Assembly: GCA_005502915.1 (NCBI GenBank)
Contig: SCMT01000003.1
Location: 1 to 64,000 of the forward strand
Direction of reading: 5' to 3'
Length of the DNA stretch: 64,000 nt
DNA from: Lysobacteraceae bacterium 2PB
Lineage (GTDB): Bacteria > Pseudomonadota > Gammaproteobacteria > Xanthomonadales > Xanthomonadaceae
The notes under the pieces are model-generated. The model saw nothing but the letters and a program-made list of their open reading frames with translations. It was not told the origin of the DNA and did not search any database. A program made the position numbers and the translations under genes. Below, in pieces: positions 17,564-27,884 of the stretch. Within the stretch, counting starts at the first letter, position 1. The number at the start of each line of letters is the position of its first letter.

Positions 17564-18264
17564 GCGGCCTCGTCGAGCCAGCGCCGCACCAGCTGCGGCA
17601 CGTGCGCAGTCGCGGTGCCCTGCAGCATCGCGTAGCCGGCCGGGACTTCGTCGAGTTCGAGCGCGCAGACCGCCTTTTCGGCGTCTGCGTGCGCATACAT
17701 CGTGAGCGAGGCGGCGGGGTAGACGGTCAGCGAGGTGCCGACGACCAGCACCTTGCCGGCGTCGACCATGTCTTCCTCGGCGAGGCCCATCGCTTCGACC
17801 GCTTCGCCGAACCAGACGATGTCCGGGCGCAACTGCGTGCCGTCCTCGCACAGGTCGCCCATGCGGATCGGTGCGGCGCCGATGTGGCGACGCAGACGAC
17901 GCGGGGAGGTGCCGCGTGCCCACATCAGTTCGCCGTGCAGATGGATCACGTTCGTCGAACCTGCGCGTTCGTGCAGGTCGTCGACGTTCTGGGTGATGAC
18001 GACGACCTCGTACTTCGATTCGAGTTCGGCCAGTGCGCGGTGCGCCGCGTTCGGCTGTGCCTGTGCCGCGAGCGCGCGGCGTTCGTTGTAGAACTCCAGC
18101 ACCAGGTCCGGATGCGCGCGCCAGCCTTCCGGACTCGCGAGCTGGCGCCAGTCGAGGTTGCGCCACAGGCCGTTGGCGTCGCGGAACGTCGGCAGACCGC
18201 TTTCGGCGCTGATGCCGGAGCCGGAGAGGATGACGATCTTGTGCGGGTTGATGGCGAGGGTCAT
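17560..18264 (-). CDS. sirtuin deacylase without zinc cysteines, paralogue A
   Basis: A 234-residue Sir2-family protein with GSGISAESGLPTFRD, TQNVDDLHERAG and HLHGE. Like its neighbour it keeps the FYNERR deacylase signature and lacks three of the four zinc-ribbon cysteines. The pair share long identical blocks, for example RPDIVWFGE and KVLVVGTSLTV, so they arose by tandem duplication; the first loop after FRD and the C-terminus differ. I chose the ATG at 18264 because it lies directly before AINPHKIVILSG; no strong ribosome site is seen. Confidence 0.85.
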   Translation of the reverse strand: MTLAINPHKIVILSGSGISAESGLPTFRDANGLWRNLDWRQLASPEGWRAHPDLVLEFYNERRALAAQAQPNAAHRALAELESKYEVVVITQNVDDLHERAGSTNVIHLHGELMWARGTSPRRLRRHIGAAPIRMGDLCEDGTQLRPDIVWFGEAVEAMGLAEEDMVDAGKVLVVGTSLTVYPAASLTMYAHADAEKAVCALELDEVPAGYAMLQGTATAHVPQLVRRWLDEAA

Positions 18265-18295
18265 GAGGAGCGAGAGCTGCAGGCGAACGTGATTT

Positions 18296-18673
18296 CTATG
18301 ACGGGTCGAGGTGATTCGGGTGCGTTGTATTGATGTCCCGATCATGTTTTGTCGGGACATGCGGCATCAGCTGGCCGTCGCCGGCCGGGTGGAAATTTCC
18401 GCCGGCATCGGGAATTCTTTGAATGAATTTGGCGACTATTCCCGGCGTCACGGGATTCAACTGGAAACGATCGCGAATCTGCCCTGGCTCGCAGCTTATC
18501 AATTCAGGAAAGAAGTAAAAGGGGTCATCGAAACGGATTTCATGGACGATGGCCCAAGGCGTTGTTTCCGGCATCCGCCAGATGCGCAGTTGCAGGATAC
18601 CCGGTGATTCGGTCACGGCTCGCCAGAGATAGCTCTGCCCGCCGACCATGATCTTCCGCACCTTCTTCTTCAT
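18296..18673 (-). CDS. small protein of unknown function
   Basis: I do not recognise this 125-residue protein. From the ATG at 18673 it begins KKKVRKIMVGGQSYLWRAV and runs through YFFPELISCEPGQI to a proline- and histidine-rich tail. The N-terminal half looks like a compact alpha/beta domain with several tryptophans. It lies 23 bases after the malonate-semialdehyde dehydrogenase and 31 before the sirtuins. Base use is less GC-rich than the neighbours, which may indicate a later insertion into this run. Confidence 0.6.
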   Translation of the reverse strand: MKKKVRKIMVGGQSYLWRAVTESPGILQLRIWRMPETTPWAIVHEIRFDDPFYFFPELISCEPGQIRDRFQLNPVTPGIVAKFIQRIPDAGGNFHPAGDGQLMPHVPTKHDRDINTTHPNHLDPS

Positions 18674-18696
18674 GTCTACTTCGACCAGAGGTCGCT

Positions 18697-20181
<1,485 letters not shown>

Positions 20182-20219
20182 AAGTGTGCGCTCGATGAGA
20201 GTAGTCATCGCACTGTCGA

Positions 20220-20531
20220 TCAATGATGCATTTCCAGCAGCACGATCGCAGTACCGTCTTCCATCTCCCACCGCGAGCCAACATAGGCGTACCCGAGAGG
20301 GTAGTCATCGAGAAGGAACCCACGCGGACATGCCGCGTGGTGTTCCACCTCTTCGATCCAAAGCCGCTTTGCTTGGCGCGCATCGACCCATTCAAGGGAC
20401 TGTCCGATGCGCGCTATCGCAACGTCGCAGGTCATCGAGATCATCAGGGCACGCAATTCATCGATTGCGAGCGATGTGATCCGCGTGGCTGCGATGTCCT
20501 GATCCGCTCGCCAGAGACTGGCGAGCGGCAT
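20220..20531 (-). CDS. small hypothetical protein
   Basis: A 103-residue reading frame between alanine dehydrogenase and mmsA, in the same direction. It ends with a protein-like stretch, [19 protein letters not shown], and contains [19 protein letters not shown]. An upstream TTG at 20558 would overlap the ald stop codon and add 9 residues. No family is recognised and no ribosome site is visible, so it may be a small real gene or a decaying fragment. The frame on the opposite strand is less convincing. Confidence 0.4.
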   Translation of the reverse strand: MPLASLWRADQDIAATRITSLAIDELRALMISMTCDVAIARIGQSLEWVDARQAKRLWIEEVEHHAACPRGFLLDDYPLGYAYVGSRWEMEDGTAIVLLEMHH

Positions 20532-20554
20532 GCAGTTGATGCGGCGTTGTACCG

Positions 20555-21670
20555 TCAACCCAGCGCCTTCGCCGCCGGCACGTACTCGTAGCCCAGGTCG
20601 TCGGCGACGGCCTTGTACGTGATCTTGCCGGCGTGGACGTTCAGGCCGTTCAGCAGGTGCTCGTCGTCCAGCATCGCCTTCTTCGGACCCTTGTTCGCCA
20701 GCTGCACCGCGAAGGGCAGGGTGGCGTTGGTCAGGGCGAAGGTGGAGGTGCGGGCGACGCCGCCGGGCATGTTGGCGACGCAGTAGTGGATGATGCCGTC
20801 GACCTCGTAGGTCGGGTTCTGGTGGGTGGTGGCCTTCGAGGTCTCGAAGCAGCCGCCCTGGTCGATCGCGACGTCCACCAGCACCGAGCCCGGGCGCATC
20901 AGCTTGAGCTGGTCGCGCGAGACCAGCTTCGGCGCGGCGGCACCGGGGATCAGCACGGCGCCGATGACCAGGTCGGTCTCGGGCAGGCGCTCCTCGATGG
21001 CGTCGTGGGTCGAGTAGATGGTGGTCAGCTGGTGGCCGTAGAGTTCGTCGAGATACTTCAGGCGGTCCAGCGAGCGGTCGAGGATGGTGACGTGGGCGTT
21101 CATGCCCATGGCCATGCGCGCGGCGTTGATGCCGACCACGCCGCCGCCGATCACCAGCACTTCGGCCGGCTTCACGCCGGGCACGCCGCCGAGCAGCACG
21201 CCCGAACCGCCCTGGGCCTTTTCCAGCGCGTGCGCGCCGGCCTGGATCGACATGCGCCCGGCCACTTCCGACATCGGCGCCAGCAGCGGCAGGCCGCCCT
21301 TGCGGTCGGTGACGGTCTCGTAGGCGATCGCGGTGCAGCCGGACTTGACGAGGCCGGCGGTCTGCTCCGGATCGGGAGCGAGGTGCAGGTAGGTGTAGAG
21401 CAGCTGGCCTTCGCGCAGCATCGCGTATTCGACCGGCTGTGGCTCCTTCACCTTGATGATCATCTCGGCGCGGCGGAAGATTTCCTCCGCGGTGTCGACG
21501 ATCTCCGCGCCGGCTTTCTCGTACATCTCGTTGGTGAGGCCGATGGCCTTGCCGCCGTCGCGCTGGACCATGACCTTGTGGCCATTGCGCGCCAGTTCGC
21601 GGGCGCCGGCCGGGGTCAGGCCGATGCGATATTCGTGGTTCTTGATTTCCTTGGGGACGCCGATCAGCAT
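20555..21670 (-). CDS. ald: alanine dehydrogenase
   Basis: A 371-residue NAD-dependent alanine dehydrogenase converting L-alanine to pyruvate and ammonia. The N-terminus [18 protein letters not shown], the catalytic lysine/histidine region (YLHLAPD) and the nucleotide-binding segment [14 protein letters not shown] are diagnostic, as is the [11 protein letters not shown] stretch. Length equals the family norm. Placed downstream of the omega-transaminase, it would regenerate pyruvate from the alanine formed there and release nitrogen as ammonium. Confidence 0.95.
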   Translation of the reverse strand: MLIGVPKEIKNHEYRIGLTPAGARELARNGHKVMVQRDGGKAIGLTNEMYEKAGAEIVDTAEEIFRRAEMIIKVKEPQPVEYAMLREGQLLYTYLHLAPDPEQTAGLVKSGCTAIAYETVTDRKGGLPLLAPMSEVAGRMSIQAGAHALEKAQGGSGVLLGGVPGVKPAEVLVIGGGVVGINAARMAMGMNAHVTILDRSLDRLKYLDELYGHQLTTIYSTHDAIEERLPETDLVIGAVLIPGAAAPKLVSRDQLKLMRPGSVLVDVAIDQGGCFETSKATTHQNPTYEVDGIIHYCVANMPGGVARTSTFALTNATLPFAVQLANKGPKKAMLDDEHLLNGLNVHAGKITYKAVADDLGYEYVPAAKALG

Positions 21671-21716
21671 GGCTGAGTACCGAATAGAGTAGGGAAGAGG
21701 GACTACGTGAACGAGA

Positions 21717-21743
21717 CGCCCGCGCGCCGGCCGCTTGCGGGCG
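21717..21743 (-). terminator. weak hairpin between aptA and ald
   Basis: A 7-bp stem CGCCCGC/GCGGGCG with a 13-base loop lies 7 bases beyond the aptA stop codon. There is no clear T-run after it, so it may only attenuate or stabilise the message. Confidence 0.3.
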
Positions 21744-21749
21744 CGCGCA

Positions 21750-23123
21750 TTAGGCCGTTTCGGCGATCACATGCGCAAGTGTCCGGAAAATTCTATCGAT
21801 ATGCTCCTCGGTCAGGATCAGCGGCGGCGACAGCGCGATCACGTCGCCGGTGACCCGGATCAGCAGGTTCTCCTCGTGGAAGCAGCGGGTGAACACGTCG
21901 TAGGCCCGGGTGCCCGGGGCACCGGGGCGCGGCGCCAGTTCGATCGCGCCGATCAGGCCGATGTTGCGGATGTCGATCACGTTGGGCAGGCCGCGCAGGC
22001 CGTGGATGGCGTCGGCCCAGCGGTCCTCCAGGGTGATGGCCTGCTCGAACAGCCCTTCCTCGGCATAGGTGTCCAGCGTGGCGAGGGCCGCCGCGCAGGC
22101 CAGCGGATGGCCCGAGTAGGTGTAGCCGTGGAACAGCTCGATCATGTTGCCCGGGCCGTGCATGAAGGCGTCGTGGATGGCGTCGGACACGAACACCGCG
22201 CCCATCGGCACGCAGCCGTTGGTCAGCCCCTTGGCGGTGGTGATCATGTCCGGCATCACGTCGAAACGCTGGGCGGCGAAGGCCTTGCCGACGCGGCCGA
22301 AACCGGTGATCACCTCGTCGAAGATCAGCAGGATCCCGTGTTTGTCGCAGATCTCGCGCAGGCGCTTGAGATAGCCCTTCGGCGGCAGGACCACGCCGGC
22401 CGAACCGGCGACCGGCTCGACGATGACGGCGGCGATCGTGCTGGCATCGTGGAGCAGGACCAGCCGTTCCAGGTCGTCGGCCAGCTCCGCGCCGTGTTCC
22501 GGCAGGCCGCGGCTGAAGGCGTTGCGCTGCAGGTCCAGGGTATGGCGCAGGTGGTCCACGCCCGGCAGCAGGCTGCCGAAGAACTTGCGGTTGTTGGGCA
22601 GGCCGCCGACCGAGATGCCGCCGAAGCCGACGCCGTGGTAGCCCTTTTCGCGGCCGATCAGCCGCGTGCGCTGGCCTTCGCCGCGTGCGCGGTGGTAGGC
22701 GAGAGCGATCTTCAGCGCGGTGTCGACCGATTCCGAGCCGGAATTGGTGAAGAAGACATGGTTGAGGTGGTCGGGGGCGATCGCGGACAGGCGTTCGGCC
22801 AGGGTGAAGGGCAGCGGATGGCCCATCTGGAAGGTCGGGGCGAAATCGAGCGTGGAGATCTGCTGCTGCACGGCCTGGACGATGCGCGGCCGGGCGTGGC
22901 CGGCGTTGCAGCACCACAGGCCGCCGGTGCCGTCGAGGACTTCGCGGCCGTCGACCGTGCGGTAGAACATGCCCGAGGCGCTGGCCATCAGGCGCGGCGC
23001 AGACTTGAACTGGCGGTTGGCCGAGAACGGCATCCAGAACGCGCCCATGGCCTCCGGGGCGCGGGTCGCTTCGCGGCTGTAGTGCGCGGTGTAATCCGGG
23101 TGGGTCTGCGGATCGTCGTGCAT
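21750..23123 (-). CDS. beta-alanine/omega-amino acid:pyruvate aminotransferase
   Basis: A 457-residue class III PLP aminotransferase of the omega-amino acid:pyruvate type. The N-terminus carries FWMPFSANRQFK, characteristic of this group, followed by NSGSESVDTALK, DEVITGFGRVG and the cofactor lysine in TTAKGLTNGCVPMG. The expected reaction is beta-alanine plus pyruvate to malonate semialdehyde plus alanine, which matches the two genes downstream (ald, mmsA). GGAGA precedes the ATG at 23123. It diverges from the PuuR-like regulator, so it is probably controlled with the polyamine genes. Confidence 0.85.
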   Translation of the reverse strand: MHDDPQTHPDYTAHYSREATRAPEAMGAFWMPFSANRQFKSAPRLMASASGMFYRTVDGREVLDGTGGLWCCNAGHARPRIVQAVQQQISTLDFAPTFQMGHPLPFTLAERLSAIAPDHLNHVFFTNSGSESVDTALKIALAYHRARGEGQRTRLIGREKGYHGVGFGGISVGGLPNNRKFFGSLLPGVDHLRHTLDLQRNAFSRGLPEHGAELADDLERLVLLHDASTIAAVIVEPVAGSAGVVLPPKGYLKRLREICDKHGILLIFDEVITGFGRVGKAFAAQRFDVMPDMITTAKGLTNGCVPMGAVFVSDAIHDAFMHGPGNMIELFHGYTYSGHPLACAAALATLDTYAEEGLFEQAITLEDRWADAIHGLRGLPNVIDIRNIGLIGAIELAPRPGAPGTRAYDVFTRCFHEENLLIRVTGDVIALSPPLILTEEHIDRIFRTLAHVIAETA

Positions 23124-23195
23124 GCGGTCTCCGATGCGGTCGTACGTGCTGGCGCCGCGCCAGCCCGATGCCGCCAAGCTTAGCGCGTTGAAAAA

Positions 23196-23253
23196 ACTTT
23201 ACAACCGTCGCTTGATTGTGCACAAATGCTGCACGGCATTATCGATGTAAAGT
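23196..23253. promoter_or_regulatory. divergent control region of aptase and puuR, with nested palindromes
   Basis: Two perfect 8-base arms, ACTTTACA (23196-23203) and TGTAAAGT (23246-23253), stand 42 bases apart in inverted orientation. Midway lies a perfect 10-base palindrome TTGTGCACAA (23216-23225). On the minus strand TTGTGC is followed after 18 bases by TAAAGT, a plausible promoter for the aminotransferase; a second TAAAGT could serve as the -10 of puuR. The central palindrome overlaps that -35 element, as an operator would. Confidence 0.45.
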
Positions 23254-23282
23254 ATCTGCATCATCAGAGTCGCTGGGGTTCC

Positions 23283-23831
23283 ATGGATATCGGTGCGCGT
23301 CTTCAGCTGGTCCGCAAGAGCAAGGGTTTGAGCCAGCGCGAGCTGGCCAAGCGCGTCGGGGTCACCAACAGCACGATCTCCCTGATCGAGCAGAACAAGG
23401 TCAGTCCGTCGGTCAGCTCGCTGAAGAAGGTGCTGGATGGCATCCCGATCTCGATGGCCGATTTCTTCACCATGGACATCGAGGCCGACCCGGCCGATAC
23501 GCCCTTCTACACGACGGAAGAGCAGCCGGACGTCGGCAACAACGATATCCATTATTTCCTTGTCGGCCATCGCCGCCCGCAGCGGCAGATGTGCGTGCTG
23601 CGCGAAGTGATGCTGCCCGGCAGCGACACCGGCGAAGTCATGATCACCCACGAGGGCGAGGAAGGCGGCGTCGTGCTGTCCGGCCAGGTCGAGATCACCG
23701 TCGGCGACCAGGTCCGCGTGCTCGGCCCGGGCGAGGCCTACTACTTCGAATGCCGCATCCCGCACCGCTTCCGCAATGTCGGCGATACCGACGTGATGAT
23801 CGTGAGCGCCAGCACCCCGCCGACCTTCTGA
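23283..23831 (+). CDS. puuR: PuuR-like HTH/cupin transcriptional regulator
   Basis: A 182-residue regulator with an N-terminal XRE-type helix-turn-helix (LSQRELAKRVGVTNSTISLIE, about residues 16-36) and a C-terminal cupin domain (EGEEGGVVLSGQVEI, GEAYYFECRIPHRF) that in E. coli PuuR senses putrescine. Reading extends 19 codons upstream, but the ATG at 23283 is preceded by GGGG and gives the family length. It is followed 23 bases later by puuC and diverges from the omega-transaminase, so it likely controls both and possibly the puuA/puuD region. Confidence 0.88.
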   Translation: MDIGARLQLVRKSKGLSQRELAKRVGVTNSTISLIEQNKVSPSVSSLKKVLDGIPISMADFFTMDIEADPADTPFYTTEEQPDVGNNDIHYFLVGHRRPQRQMCVLREVMLPGSDTGEVMITHEGEEGGVVLSGQVEITVGDQVRVLGPGEAYYFECRIPHRFRNVGDTDVMIVSASTPPTF

Positions 23832-23854
23832 CGGTCCGTCCCGGAGACACCCCC

Positions 23855-25357
23855 TTGAACGCACCCCGCACCCTCGAAGGCTGGCAGGCGCTCGCCGCCG
23901 GCCTGACGTTCCGTACCCAGGCCTTCATCGATGGCCGCTTCGTCGACGCCGCCAGCGGCAAGGCCTTCGACTGTATCAGCCCGATCGACGGGCGCGTGCT
24001 GGGCCGGGTGGCCGAGTGCGAAGCCGAGGACATCGAGCGCGCGGTCGCGGCGGCGCGGCGCAGTTTCGAGGCCGGCCGCTGGGCGAACGCGAAGCCTGCG
24101 TATCGGAAGAAGATTCTCATAAAGTTCGCGCAACTCATTGAACAGAATGGCGATGAGCTCGCGCTGCTCGAATCGCTGGACATGGGCAAGCCGGTGTCCG
24201 ACGCCCGCGCCGTGGACGTCGCCGCGACCATCCGCTGCATGGCCTGGACCGGCGAGGCACTGGACAAGGTCTACGGCGAAGTGGCCGCGACCGGTCCGGA
24301 CGAGCTGGGCCTGATCACCCGCGAACCGCTGGGCGTGGTCGGCGCGATCGTGCCCTGGAACTTCCCGATGCTGATGGCGACCTGGAAGATCGCACCGGCG
24401 CTGGCGACCGGCAATTCGGTGGTGCTCAAGCCGTCCGAGAAGTCGCCGCTGACCGCGATCCGCCTGGCCGAACTGGCCATGGAAGCCGGTATCCCGGCCG
24501 GGGTGCTCAACGTGGTGCCGGGCTTCGGCAAGGGTGCGGGTGAGCCGCTGGCCCTGCACATGGACGTCGACGGCCTCGTGTTCACCGGGTCGACCGCCGT
24601 GGGCAAGCACCTGCTGCAGTGCGCCGGGCGCTCGAACATGAAGCGCGCGTACATGGAATGCGGCGGCAAGAGCCCGAACATCGTCTTCGCCGATGCGCCG
24701 GACCTGGCGCAGGCAGCGAAGGCCGCCGCCGGCGGCATCTTCTACAACCAGGGCGAGGTCTGCACCGCCGCATCGCGCCTGCTGGTCGAGCGTTCGATCA
24801 AGGACGACTTCGTCGCCGCCGTGGTCGAGGCCGGCAAGGCCATGCGCCCGCGCCATCCGCTCGATCCCGGTGCGCCGATGGGCGCGATGGTCGACGAAGG
24901 CCAGACCGCGCGCGTCCTCGACTACATCGCCAAGGGGCGCGCCGAGGGCGGGCGCGTGCTGCTCGGCGGCGAGCGCGCGGACGTGGTCGCCGGTGGCTGC
25001 TACATCGAACCGACGGTGTTCGACGGCGTCGAGCACGGCCACACCATCGCCCGCGAGGAAATCTTCGGCCCGGTGCTGTCGGTGATCGCCTTCGACGACG
25101 AGGCCGACGCCCTGCGCATGGCCAACGACACCGAGTACGGCCTCGCCGCGGGCGTGTGGACCCGCGACATCGGTCGCGCGCATCGGGTCGCGCGCAAGCT
25201 CCGCGCCGGCAGCGTGTGGGTGAATTACTGGGACGGCGGCGACATGACCGCGCCCTTCGGCGGCTACAAGCAGTCCGGCAATGGCCGCGACAAGTCGCTG
25301 CACGCCTTCGAGAAGTACACCGAGGTCAAGGCGACCTGGATCAACCTCGCGACCTGA
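23855..25357 (+). CDS. puuC: gamma-glutamyl-aminobutyraldehyde dehydrogenase
   Basis: A 500-residue NAD(P)-dependent aldehyde dehydrogenase. The base is in MECGGKSPNIVF and the nucleophile in NQGEVCTAASRL; PWNFPMLMATWKIAPALATGN and the C-terminal SGNGRDKSLHAFEKYTE match PuuC. It oxidises the aldehyde made by PuuB, or 4-aminobutanal made by transamination. The start is TTG at 23855 with GGAGA 9 bases upstream; the first Met codon inside the frame is far downstream, so a non-ATG start is needed. It is cotranscribed with puuR. Confidence 0.88.
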   Translation: MNAPRTLEGWQALAAGLTFRTQAFIDGRFVDAASGKAFDCISPIDGRVLGRVAECEAEDIERAVAAARRSFEAGRWANAKPAYRKKILIKFAQLIEQNGDELALLESLDMGKPVSDARAVDVAATIRCMAWTGEALDKVYGEVAATGPDELGLITREPLGVVGAIVPWNFPMLMATWKIAPALATGNSVVLKPSEKSPLTAIRLAELAMEAGIPAGVLNVVPGFGKGAGEPLALHMDVDGLVFTGSTAVGKHLLQCAGRSNMKRAYMECGGKSPNIVFADAPDLAQAAKAAAGGIFYNQGEVCTAASRLLVERSIKDDFVAAVVEAGKAMRPRHPLDPGAPMGAMVDEGQTARVLDYIAKGRAEGGRVLLGGERADVVAGGCYIEPTVFDGVEHGHTIAREEIFGPVLSVIAFDDEADALRMANDTEYGLAAGVWTRDIGRAHRVARKLRAGSVWVNYWDGGDMTAPFGGYKQSGNGRDKSLHAFEKYTEVKATWINLAT

Positions 25358-25374
25358 GGAATTTGCTGATCGGT

Positions 25375-25527
25375 GCCCCCACCCCGACCCTCCCCCGCAT
25401 GCGGGGGAGGGAGAAGAGCGGTGGCTCAAGTGTTTGGCTTCTACCCGCGCGGTGCCGTTGCTGACAATCGAACGCGGGGCGGTTTTGCTCCCTCCCCCGC
25501 GAGCGGGGGAGGGCTGGGGTGGGGGGC
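25375..25527. repeat. paired inverted GC-rich palindromes
   Basis: Two hairpins, CCCTCCCCCGC-AT-GCGGGGGAGGG at 25388-25411 and CCCTCCCCCGC-GA-GCGGGGGAGGG at 25490-25513, are each flanked on the outer side by a C-rich or G-rich tail (CCCCCACCCCGA and CTGGGGTGGGGGG). The two units are in opposite orientation, so the whole 153-base element is itself an inverted repeat. It sits between convergent puuC and the GntR gene and may terminate both transcripts. A related pair is at 27694-27835. Confidence 0.7.
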
Positions 25528-25539
25528 TGTGCCTCGCCC

Positions 25540-26184
25540 TCAGCGCGCGACTTCCTCGCGCAGCTCGTCGAGCGTGGTCTGCAGGTGCGCGGTGAGCTTG
25601 GCTTCCACGGTCGCCGCGTCGCGCGCGAGCCAGGCGTCGAGGATGTCGCGGTGTTCGCGATCGGCGCGTTCGTTGCGGCCTGCCGGTTCGAGATGCTTGC
25701 GCACGTAGCGTTCGGCGACCAGGTGCAGGCGCTCGACCATGTGCGCGGTCTGCTTGCGCAGCGGGTTCTGCACCAGCGCGAGGTGGAAGTTGCGGTTGTA
25801 GCGCACCGCGTTCTCGGGATCGTCGCGGAGCATCGCTTCCAGGCCGCTGAGCGCGGAGATCGCGGTCTCGCGGCGGGCGTCGTCGGCGACCAGGCAGGCG
25901 GCGCCGGCGGCTTCGGGTTCGAGTTTCAGGCGGAGGAAGAACACATCCTCCGCCTCTTCGGGGGTCAGCGCGGAGACGGTGAAGCCGCGGTTCGGATGCG
26001 AACTGAGCAGGCCCTGCTGTTCGAGGCGGGTCAGCGCCTCGCGCAGCGGGATCTTGCTGATGCCCAGTTCATCGGCCAAGGCGTCCTGGCGGATCGGCGT
26101 CATCGGCGCGAGCTCGGTGGAGAGAATGCGCTCGCGGATGATTTCGAAAGCCTGTTCGGACAGCGTCTTGGCGGCAATGACCAT
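25540..26184 (-). CDS. GntR-family (FCD) regulator of hydroxyproline genes
   Basis: A 214-residue regulator with an N-terminal winged helix-turn-helix (DALADELGISKIPLREALTRLEQQGLL, about residues 33-59) and a C-terminal all-helical FCD domain whose metal-binding pattern is visible in RNFHLALV, HMVERLHLV and EHRDIL. The ATG at 26184 gives the family length. It lies 10 bases after the semialdehyde dehydrogenase and is probably cotranscribed with it. By position it would respond to hydroxyproline or an intermediate and bind the GTATA-N3-TATAC palindrome at 29.9 kb; that link is inference. Confidence 0.82.
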   Translation of the reverse strand: MVIAAKTLSEQAFEIIRERILSTELAPMTPIRQDALADELGISKIPLREALTRLEQQGLLSSHPNRGFTVSALTPEEAEDVFFLRLKLEPEAAGAACLVADDARRETAISALSGLEAMLRDDPENAVRYNRNFHLALVQNPLRKQTAHMVERLHLVAERYVRKHLEPAGRNERADREHRDILDAWLARDAATVEAKLTAHLQTTLDELREEVAR

Positions 26185-26194
26185 GGCGGTGGAG

Positions 26195-27634
26195 CTACCC
26201 CGGGTGTTGGTAAGTGGTGCGAAGTGAGGTGTAGAAGGCCCGGGCGGCCCGCCCCTGTTCCCGGGGGCCATGGCTGGAAGCGCCTTCACCGCCGAAGGGT
26301 GCGTGGTAATCCACGCCTGCCGTCGGCAGGTTGACCATCAGCATACCCGCACGCGCCTCCCGTTTGAACGCTTCGGCGTGCCGGAGCGAAGAAGTACACA
26401 GGCCTGCGGAGAGCCCGTAGCGGCTGTCGTTGAGCGTTTCAAGCGCATGTTCGAAGTCGCGCACGCGGAACAACCCGGCCACCGGGCCGAAGATTTCCTC
26501 GCGCGCGATCAGGCTGCGACTGTCCAGATCGTCGAACAGCATCGGCGGAACGTGGCAATCGTCGTCCTGCGACAGCGTTCCGCCGATGGCCAGCGCCGCG
26601 CCTTCGGCACGCACCGCCTCGACCTGCGCGGCGACGCGCTGTTTCTGGCGGGGGTTCGCGAGCGGGCCGATGTCGGTGGCCGCGTCGCGCGGGTCGCCGA
26701 TGCGCAAGGTCTGCAGTTTCTGGCGTACCGCGCCGATGAAGCGCCCGGCGATGGCGTCCTCGACGATGATCCGCGACGTGGCGGTGCAGCGTTGGCCGGC
26801 GGCGAAGTAGGCGCCGTTGACCGCGCAGTCCACGGCGATGTCGAGGTTGGCGTCGGCCAGCACGATCAGGCCATTCACGCCGCCCATCTCCAGCTGCATG
26901 CGGCCGTTGCGCGCCGCCACCGCCTGGCGCACGCGGGCGCCGGTGGTTTCCGATCCTGTGAACGACACCGCCTCGATGCCGGCGTGCGATGCGATCGCGG
27001 CGCCCGCAGTGGCTGCACCCAGCACCATGTTGACGCTGCCGGCGGGCAGGCCGGCGACGGCGATGTGGCTCATCAGCCGCGCGGCGGTGGCCGAGGAGAC
27101 TTCCGATGGTTTCCAGACCACAGCGTTGCCGAAGGCCAGCGCAGGCGCGATCTTCCACGCCGGGATCGCGATCGGGAAATTCCAGGGCGTGATCAGGCCG
27201 ACCGTACCGACCGGCGTGTGCATGACTTCGACCATCGCGCCGTTGCGCGTGGAGTCGTATCGCTCGCCGACGATGCGCAGGGCCTCGCCCGCGAAGAAGT
27301 CGAAGATCCGCGCGGCGCGCATCGTCTCCATGCGTGCGTCGCGCAGGGTCTTGCCGGTCTCGCGGGCGATGAGCAGCGCCATCGGTTCGAGGTCGGCGAC
27401 GAGCGCGCGGGCGATGCGGGCGAGGGCATCCGCACGGGCTTCGATGCCGCCGCCGGCGAGGGTGCGCTGCGCCGCACGCGCGGCCTCGACGGCCGCATCG
27501 ACATCCCCGGCGCCGCCATCGGGCAGCTGCACGCACAGGTCGTCCGGCGCATGCGGGTTGCGCTGTTCCAGCGCGACGGGGGCATCGACGTCGCGGCCGG
27601 CGATGTGGTGGGCGAGGGGCAGGACTTCGGTCAT
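26195..27634 (-). CDS. 2-oxoglutarate semialdehyde dehydrogenase
   Basis: A 479-residue aldehyde dehydrogenase. The base is in QLEMGGVNGLIVL and the nucleophile in FAAGQRCTATSRII; PWNFPIAIPAWKIAPALAFGN is typical of the alpha-ketoglutaric semialdehyde (2,5-dioxopentanoate) branch. It would perform the last step of hydroxyproline degradation, giving 2-oxoglutarate. Neighbours are the epimerase and deaminase upstream and the GntR gene 10 bases downstream. The start at 27634 has only a weak ribosome site. Substrate is assigned mainly from context. Confidence 0.8.
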   Translation of the reverse strand: MTEVLPLAHHIAGRDVDAPVALEQRNPHAPDDLCVQLPDGGAGDVDAAVEAARAAQRTLAGGGIEARADALARIARALVADLEPMALLIARETGKTLRDARMETMRAARIFDFFAGEALRIVGERYDSTRNGAMVEVMHTPVGTVGLITPWNFPIAIPAWKIAPALAFGNAVVWKPSEVSSATAARLMSHIAVAGLPAGSVNMVLGAATAGAAIASHAGIEAVSFTGSETTGARVRQAVAARNGRMQLEMGGVNGLIVLADANLDIAVDCAVNGAYFAAGQRCTATSRIIVEDAIAGRFIGAVRQKLQTLRIGDPRDAATDIGPLANPRQKQRVAAQVEAVRAEGAALAIGGTLSQDDDCHVPPMLFDDLDSRSLIAREEIFGPVAGLFRVRDFEHALETLNDSRYGLSAGLCTSSLRHAEAFKREARAGMLMVNLPTAGVDYHAPFGGEGASSHGPREQGRAARAFYTSLRTTYQHPG

Positions 27635-27693
27635 GGTCTGGTCGTTGCTGGAGTGAGGTTGGGGAACTTCGAGCTGGATCTGGCGCAGCCGCG

Positions 27694-27835
27694 AACCCAT
27701 CCCCACCCAAACCCTCCCCTTGAAGGGGAGGGCTTCAAAGCGCGTCGTTTCGCATCTTCGCTTTGCGAGGATTCTTCAAGGCTTTGCGCTTGTCTCCCTC
27801 CCCTTCAAGGGGAGGGCCGAGGTGGGGATGGGTTG
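27694..27835. repeat. paired inverted GC-rich palindromes, second copy
   Basis: Hairpins CCCTCCCC-TTGAA-GGGGAGGG (27712-27732) and CCCTCCCC-TTCAA-GGGGAGGG (27796-27816) carry outer tails AACCCATCCCCACCCAAA and GAGGTGGGGATGGGTT in opposite orientation. The design matches the element at 25375-25527, so both belong to one family of small palindromic repeats. This copy separates the epimerase from the semialdehyde dehydrogenase within a co-directional run. Confidence 0.7.
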
Positions 27836-27884
27836 GATCCTTTCTGTCGCGTGACTGGAACTGGCTTGTCGGAGGAACAGAGGA

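Noticed and set aside
20223-20591. Plus-strand frame of 122 codons opposite the small gene before mmsA
   Set aside because: It runs into the 3' end of ald on the opposite strand and its translation looks less protein-like than the minus-strand frame; neither is certain.
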